Shown piece after piece: positions 36,801 through 45,800 of a stretch of 64,000 nucleotides of DNA. The DNA comes from Maniola hyperantus. Lineage: Eukaryota; Arthropoda; Insecta; Lepidoptera; Nymphalidae. Under the pieces are notes generated by a model that saw only the letters and a list, made by a program, of their open reading frames with translations, did not search any database and was not told where the DNA came from. Position numbers and translations under genes: made by a program. Each line of letters begins with the position of its first letter. The stretch's first letter is position 1. The DNA lies in assembly GCF_902806685.2 (NCBI RefSeq), contig NC_048550.1:4321383-4385382 (forward strand). Reading direction: 5' to 3'.

Positions 36801-39800
36801 GTCCGCGCGGACACACTGTATATATGAATGAATACATATTGTTTCTTTTATAAATATATCATAGAACAGTCAATAACTAAGGTACCATGCCCTACCTTGT
36901 GATACCTTTTTCGGTTCATGAGATACAGCCGCTGACAGACGGACGGACGAACAGTGGAGGCTTAGTATGTAGTAATAGGGACCCATTGACACCCTTCTGG
37001 TACGGGACCCAAAAAAAGCTTAAATAAAAATCTTTTGAAAAGGTACCAAATTCAAAAAGCTTTTTTTTATTCACTAAGTATATTATGCACACGCTTGACC
37101 ACGATTACACCTGATGGGAAGTAATGATGTGGTAGGTAGCTAAGATGGGACGCGTTAAAAATAATGCCGTGCTTTTAAAAGTTCGCGAATCTGTTCTTAC
37201 GAATTCGCATTACTTTCATGCGTTTCACTAAAGCTTTCTCCCGATCTGGTTCGGCATCAGAAGCATTCCGCGTGTTGCCATGTAGTTTCTAAAATGCGAA
37301 GTGATTGATCGATACACTAGATAGCTTAAGTTATATGATGTGACATAATAATATTAAAGAAAGAACAAAAAAATTATAAAATTAATTAATCTAATAAAGC
37401 CTATAGGTACCTACCTATAATAGATAGGATACATAGATAACTACTCGTATGTAAGCAGCTGGTATAGGAATCGATTAGGAGTTAGGACACAATTTATAGA
37501 CTTTGGATTGGATCCTTATCCTCCTTAGAACTTCGGCGAGATGTAAGCTAACTCAAAATCGGTTAAACCGGTTGGGCCGTGAAAACCTAGCAGACAGACG
37601 GACATACAAACAGACAGACACATTGTCGCATTTATGTTATTATAGTATGGATAGGTAAGGTATTGTGCAATAGTTTCATTGTGTATAAAAATATGACGTC
37701 ACTCTAAATTCAAAATGGCGAATGATGCTGAGAGTTCGAGAGTGGGTGTGTTCGCTGACGTATGGAATATGGATGCCTGCCTTTTTTAGGTCTATTATTT
37801 TATAGTCCGTACAAAATGACTTCTCACGCGCGATTTTAACTGGGTCAACTGTCATGTGAAAGTACGGTTCACCTTTAAAATAAGACTAAAATCGTACTTT
37901 TGACATGAAACATGACACAAAAAGTTAAAATGGCGCGTGAGGCGTTAAAAAGCGAGGCTCAATTATTTGTCCCGTTAGGAAACAAAAATGTAAATCTAAC
38001 ACCAAGGCACCTAGGCATAGTCCTATTTCTAGTGATAACAATTTTTGGTCATAATTCATAATGTTATACGAAAATGAATATCATTCATTTATTTTTTGAT
38101 TTGTTTAGGTCCCCTCTCCGTGGGTGTGCCCGGTGAACTGCGGGGTATGTGGGCTGCCCACAAACGGTGGGGCAAGCTGCCCTGGGAAAGCCTCGTGAAG
38201 CCCACGCTAGATTTCTGCAAATACGGTTTCACAATGTCCAAAGCCTTGTACGATGGCTTGGAAATCAATCCGTATGTCAAGAACGATCCTCATTTAAGGT
38301 AATTTTTTTATTTTTCTAGGTAACTTCAACTTCCTAGATGAGCATGAAGTATAGAAACTATTTTTGTCTAGGGCCTAGGCTATCGATTGCCTGTGGCTTA
38401 GCTCCCATGGGAACTTTGAAAAATCCAGCCACTAAAGTGAACATCTGTGCATAATTTCAACTTTCTAGATTGCGTGTTAATGAGTCAGTGAGTGAGTCTA
38501 CCGTTTTAACGTACCTACTTATTAATTAAATAGATCTATTAATCATTCAAACAGGATATTCAATAAAAAAAATGGAGGTGATAGTAGAATAAATAACGTA
38601 GGTATACTGTAAAACACATTGCAGAACTTTATGACTTTGTATACATAACACTTAGGTCAGGCTTCAAGGTGACCGGCAATATTATTTTCCATCAGAAATA
38701 TTCGGATCATTGTCTTACAAAATCTATCTTTATGGTACTCTCTCTCCATGTTCTAGGTGTAAGTATAATAATCTCTGTGAGCTGACAATTCTCATTGTAA
38801 CATACGAAAACGTAACCCTTTGTTTGTGAAACTAGCACACATTTTTAAACTTTAAGCCGGTTCTATCAGGAAATGATAAAGAAAAACCTTGTAACTTGCT
38901 TTGTCGCGTGCGGCGTGACCAAACAAGCGTTCCATAAAAATCGTCACATGATTTGAGTTGTGTTTATGTACCTACTAAATACCCACATAGTGCATATAAA
39001 GATATTGGTAAGATTTTTTTAATAATTCATATTCAAGATATAGCAAAAAGCCATGTCACTAGGAGAATGTTAAATATGCATGTGGAAGGAAAAAAGAGGA
39101 GAGGGCGACCAAAGAAAAGGTGGATGGATTGCGTGAAAGAGGATATGCGTGTAAAAGGGATGGATAATACGTTGACGGATGACAGAAGTGAGTGGAAGGA
39201 AAATACATGTTGTGCCGACCCCACGTAACGTGGGATAAGGTAAGGAAGAAGGATTCAAGATATTATAGCAATACGTACCTACATGAATTGTCCGCAACAA
39301 CTACAACGGTTGCCGATTGACGAGTCATCTCCATTACTTTTTGATTACTTACACTGTTCATCACAGCAAAGGATAAAACATAGAAAACGCATTTCTAACA
39401 ATTTGACATTCGAAAAAAGAAGCCAGAAACTCATATCTGTTTAACACTAACTTAAACCAATTAATTTAGCGTAAATCATAATAGGCTCATGATTTGATCG
39501 ATTCCTTTCTTACCAGAATTACTGATCTCTGGTTCCTATTGTCTGTACGACACTGGCTGCTACTATTATTGGCCGACTTTACCTGACAGTTACAGAATTA
39601 CAATCGAATTGAAGACGTGTGTGGTAAAATAATTATATACCTATATTGTGTAGGTATCTATGTTTTATCTTTCGCTGTTCAATCAATTTACAGGAAGATG
39701 TACTACAACTCGTCGAAGGACAAGTTCCATAAGCCGGGCACGCTAGTCAAACCCTCGGAGGCTTTGTGCAACACGCTCAGAATCATCGCCGAGAAGGGTG

Positions 39801-42800
39801 GCGACGAGCTTTACAACGGAACTCTTGCCATTGACTTCTTGGAGGACCTCGACCGAGTTGGCAGCATCATCACGGCTGAAGACCTTAGGGACTACCAGTA
39901 AGTTATAGAACTAATAGATGATAAGATTAAAACACCGAACTAGAGTTAATTTCAAATATAAGTTAAGATCCATTGATTTATTAACTACCTTAATAAATCA
40001 ATGTTAAGATCCTATTTTATTAACAAATTGTAACGATCCCCATTTTTGAATTAAATGTAATTTAATATTGTAGCAAGTGCTTCTATAAACAATGTAAATT
40101 GTTTATAGAAACACTATTATTATGTATTGCTAAGTAGACGGAATTGTCACTTCAGCTTCGCAACCTGTTGAACTAGGTATGTCGGTTACTCCGGTTTCCC
40201 TACGGATCTCCTCATTTCTGATTTGATCATGTAGAGAGACTCCGAGCCTTCTCATGAGGCACATACATAGCGACCATGTCTCGGATCCATGTTTTATAAT
40301 AATTTTCTATATATTAATTTTAAGAAAATAAAATTCGGGTTTTTTGTTTGAGAGCGGTGATTTTGGACCATAATGATTTACAGACCTAAGACCTAACTAA
40401 TAACCTGCAAGTGAATAGGATATTGATTAGATGCCTACTAGATATTAATGAGTAGGTAGGTAATTATTTATTAGACTTAATTCATTGGTAACAAAGTATG
40501 AATGTCCGACTGAACTACAATCTGTAACATTATAATGCGATTGATAATTCTGTTTTGTAAACACATTTCGTTGTCTTATCAATTTTAACTTCAAAACATT
40601 GCTATCAGAATTTATTTATAAACATAATAAGTACCTATTTGCGAAGTGTATCACTAGTTTTTAATGTATACAATGTAGGTGTAATGTAAACAGATTACAA
40701 TAAAATTCCTCTCTCGACGTGTAGAAAGTTCGGCAGGGCATTTTAGGTGCGAATTTTTTCTATTTAGTTACTTGGGTGGGTTTCTGTTTATATAATAGCC
40801 GTGTGCCCAATAGAATATTCATTCACACTTAAACTGACTAACTGATGTTTAGACTTTAGATCAATTCAATCGGTACCAAAATAGGTAGTGTACCTCTACC
40901 TACCTATCTGTAGATTGATAAATAGTTCTGTTTACGAACTCTCCCCTTTCTCATAAATAATTTCAAATTGCCTATAATAAAAATGAAATATTTCGTATTT
41001 AGATTTACGTCCTTGTTTAGGTAATTCTAACGAAAGTACCTACATGTTAACAAAGTGCCTAGATATAGGTAATACTCAGATTAATTATTCTAGAATAATG
41101 CATCCAAGAGGTACCTAATATTTTATTTTTTTCTCCAACTCCGTCTTATTGGTTAGTGTTTTCCTACCTCCTAAATTAAATACTAAGGCTGTACATACAG
41201 ACAAATCCATACCTGCCTTCCTGCATATTCCTTTGTATTAAATAAAACAACTAAATTGTTAGAGGATATTTAAATATGCACGTTTAACATGAATATCTAA
41301 ATACCCCTTTCCTCATCCAACTAAACATTTTTCCTTCAAATTAAGCCTTGAAGGCTTGAATGCATTTTTAAATACCAGCAATAGAATAGAATACTTACAA
41401 TATAATATGTTTATTCAAGTAAACTTTTACAGTGCTTTTGAATCGTCAAATTATATTTAGGTACCACATGGTTCGGAATTCCTTTCTAACCGAGAAGAAC
41501 CAGCAAGAAACTTGATACCTAACTTCTCAGCGACAGGTCGGGACTCGGGATGGCAATCGGGGAGGGAACGCCCCGAACACCTGCACAGCCCCTGCACTAA
41601 CCCGGTGCTGGCGAGCGCGGGTGACGTGTGGGTGTTCGGGGCATTCTCCCGCCTTATACCCGGATAGCCATCTCGACCTGTCGCGGACCATACCTACTCG
41701 TTAAATCTTATAGGTACCTAATCAGTTTCAGTAATTTTGTCTCTTCCAAGTTTCAATGATCAATAATAAGAAATTAGGTAGAGCATACAGTGGCGTTTAA
41801 GTCATAGAGGCATAAAATCACAGAAAAGTAGAAATTTTAAACGTGACTTAAACCATGTTTTACATTCGATAACAAAAGATAGGTATCATTAAACTATTTT
41901 TTAACACATTGGAAGAAAACGATTAGATATAGAACGTAATCCGCAGTAGTAATAATTAGATAATTTTAATCTTTGCTTACCTACCTATTGAAAGTACGTT
42001 CATAATTGGTTAAATAGTAAATAGGACAAATAAAAAAAAATATGTAGACAAATAGTTTGAATACAAAGAAAACTCGTTATTTTTCAATGACTCATTTTTA
42101 AATAATGTTATACATAGGTATTTTCCAGATAAATAAATGTTTTCAATGAAAAATTTGTGAATAATGAATGGTAAATTAATGATATCAGCTGAGCAATTAG
42201 TAGAAAAAGAAAAGAATAGCTACGAGTAATTTACATTTAAGTAGTAGACACAGAAGTGTTTGTTCTCGAAGCAGAAATATCGATATGATGATGAAATATT
42301 TGTTTAATATTATACCACGATATACCTAAACTATTATCTACGTCGTAAAAATGTGCCGTGTCGTTTCGAGAATATTGGTCACATCAAGCTAGATTCTAGA
42401 AGCTTATGAATACCTAAATGTCAAACTATAAAAATATTTCCGCGGTAAGTATAATAAGATATCCGCGACGACGATATACAGAACCAGAGAAGGTAACTAA
42501 AAATTTAATCTGTGTACTATGGAACATAATAATGTAGGTATAATAGTACCGAATGCTGTAAATAATCATCATTATCATCAACCCATTTCCGGCCCACTAC
42601 AGAGCACGGGTCTTCTCTCAGAATGAGAAGGCTTTAGGCCACAGTACACCACGTTGGCCAAGTGCGGATTGGCAGACGTCACACCTTTAGAGCATTTCGG
42701 AGAACTCTCAGACATACAGGTTTCCTCACGATGTTTTCCTTCACCATTAAAGCAAGTGATATTTAATTGCGTAGAAGGCACATATATGACTCCGAAAAAT

Positions 42801-45800
42801 TAGAGGTGTGTGCCCGGGATCGAACCCCCAACCTCTCGATTACGAGGCGGATGTCTTAACTGCTAGGCTATCACGCCTTAATTAATAGTTAGGTATGGTA
42901 TAATTTAGGATCGTTTTCATTAACCTTTGAGGAAACACTTTATATATGACCTTTGTACATGGGTTCATACAAACGGTTGCGGAGGTCAAAATAGCAGCTG
43001 CACGAACGGTAAAACTATAAACTGAGTCTAGATAAAGTTATAAGTAGGTACCTATCTAAATGTCACATCGATTCCGTAAACCCAGCTATGTAGTATTTAG
43101 GTTTTTATTTTAGAATTTTTTCTTTTAGAAATCTACCTGATCCATTTTTCCTTATAATCTACCTATGATGAAGTCTCTAAGAGGTAAGGAGAGAATTTTT
43201 AGATTAGAAAATTCCCCATAAAAACTTAAATCGGGATTTCGGACTCTCGCCATTTCTTCTTAGAATGATAAGATTTAGGTAAGATTGGTAAAATAGTTGG
43301 TAAAACTTTTCACAATAATATGGCACAATAAATATAAATGAAAGAAGTCGTAATTTTATACATAGGTACTGAGAGTTGAGAAAGTAAAAATAGAGTTGCT
43401 GATAAATACCGGTCAGACATCCTAATAATATGTACCTACCTATTGATTAAATAGCTTAGGTACTTTGTATGTAGATACTAAAGGGGATCAGGGATGTGCG
43501 TGAAACTCAACAGTAGGTATAACCACAGAATATATAATACCACCTTAGTATAACTACCACAATCTTAGCTCATTAAATGTACTAGCTTATGCTCGCGACT
43601 TCATTCGCGTGGACTACACAAATTTCAAACCTCTATTTCACCCCCTTAGGGAATGAATTTTCAAAAATCCTTTCTTAGCGGCTTAGCTTATAATAGCTAT
43701 CTGCATGCCAAATTTCAGCCCGATCCGTCCAGTAGTTTGAGTTGTGCGTTGATAGATCAGTCAGTCAGTCAGCCACCTTTTCTTTTTATATACATATTTA
43801 GGTGTTGTCTAAATAATTCTTCGCCCAGCATATTTCTTGGAGATAAGCCACAAAACCATAAGTATTGAACCCACAGAATCATAAGTATTAAAGTATTCAA
43901 TCAGATGTGCATATTTCCTTTCAGACCAAAAATCACAGACCCAATAGCAGTTCCACTCAGCAACGGCGATATCCTCTACACACCCCCGCCTCCAAGCAGC
44001 GGCGCTATCCTCGTGAACATCCTGAACACCCTCAGCGGATACAACTTCACAGTGGACAGCATCAACGGCACGGATAACACGATCCTGACCTATCACAGGA
44101 CGTTAGAAGCCTTCAAGTATGCGTACGCAGCGAGAACAAAGTTGGGGGATGTTGATTTCTTGGATTTGAATGAGGTATGTGAAAGAATTTTCATAAAGGA
44201 CAAGAATCAACATTGTCACCCACCTTTACTAACCCCATCTTGAAAGCCTGCCATCTTGAAGGCAAGAGTGAATAGGTAACTTCTAGCAAAGCGCGCTCCA
44301 ACTCGTTTCGTCATTGCTTTCCTTAAGGTATGGTTGCCGCCAAACGCAAGTAAACCACAAAAAATGTGACTGTTCTAGTGAATCTTGGATATCCTCAGCT
44401 GACACCTAGAAGTTTATATAAAAGGAGTGGTTCCTTTTATCTTCGCATCGCATCGCATCTTTATTGTCCACTCATAACACTAAATAACTAGATGATGCCC
44501 GCGACTTGGTCCGCGTGGGTTTAGGTTTTGAAAGATCCCGTAGGAACTCTTTAATTTTCCGGGATAAAAAACACAATTAATGCTAATGAAGAAATAACCA
44601 CTTAAATATCATATATCATATATATCATATATATTAAAATCAGTATTACGTATTTCAGTTCCTCCAAAACATCACAGCACCGGAACACGGCGTAGAGATC
44701 AGACTGAGGATCAACGACACTACGACCAGCAACGACACTAGTTACTACGGCGCTAAGGAGTACACCAAGGCGGACTCAGGCACCGCGCATATATCAGTCA
44801 TCGCTGATAACGGCGACGCGGTGTCCATGACCAGCTCTATTAACTTTTAGTAAGAAGTTTACATAATGTTTCTCAAAGGTGCATGAAGTCTGCCAATCAG
44901 CACTGATTTCAGTTCCTCCAAAACATAACACGGTGTAGAGATCAGACTGAGGATCAACGACACTACGACCAGCAACGACACTAGTTACTACGGCGCTAAG
45001 GAGTACACCAAGGAGGACTCAGGCACCGCGCATAAATTAGTCAGCGCTGATAACGGCGACGCGGTGTCCATGACCAGCTCTATTAACTTTTAGTAAATAG
45101 TTCTCATAATGTTCCTCAAAGGTGTGTGAAGTCTGCCATTCCACACCGGGCCAATGTGGTACTATGGCCTAAACCCTTCTAATGCTAAGAGGAGACCCGT
45201 GCTCAGTAGTGGGCCGGCAACGGGTTGATCATGATGATAATGATGAAGTTTTCCATATTTTAAAGTCAAACTCAAACGAGTTCATAAAATACTCTACTCA
45301 GTGACAGGATCGCAAGAGCTCGCGTGGTAGTGGACGCCCATTCGGTGGTCTAGGATCATCATCATCATCATCATCATCATCAACAACCAATAGACGTCTA
45401 CTGCTGGACATAGGTCTCTTGTAGGGACTTCCACACGCCATGGTCTTGCGCCGCCTGGATCCAGCGGCTCCCTGCGACTCGTCTGATGTCGTCCGTCCAC
45501 CTAGTGGGGGGTCTTCCAACGCTGCATCTTCCGGTGCGAGGTCGCCATTCCAGCACCTTGGGACCCCAACGTCTATCGGTTGTCTATCGGTCGGTCTAGG
45601 ATGCAATGTAGCAATTCTATTTTATATTATACCTGACTTCTACGACCTAAAATTTGCCGCTTACTTTGCCCGGTCATGAGCATTCGATTATAGAGTCAGT
45701 TGGCTCTCAGGTCAGCGCTCGTGAATCGTGATGACCAGCCAGCTCTTTCCTGAGCGGCGGTCTCAGGATTTAGAGTTTTATTCAATTTTACACCTGATTA

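Noticed and set aside
44911..45092. Second exon 7 as an alternative exon
   Set aside because: An 11-nt deletion shifts the frame, so inclusion would truncate the enzyme after the membrane-proximal subunit.
45294..45679. Frames with poly-Met/poly-Asp runs
   Set aside because: They are translations of a LINE 3' end and its (GAT)n tail.
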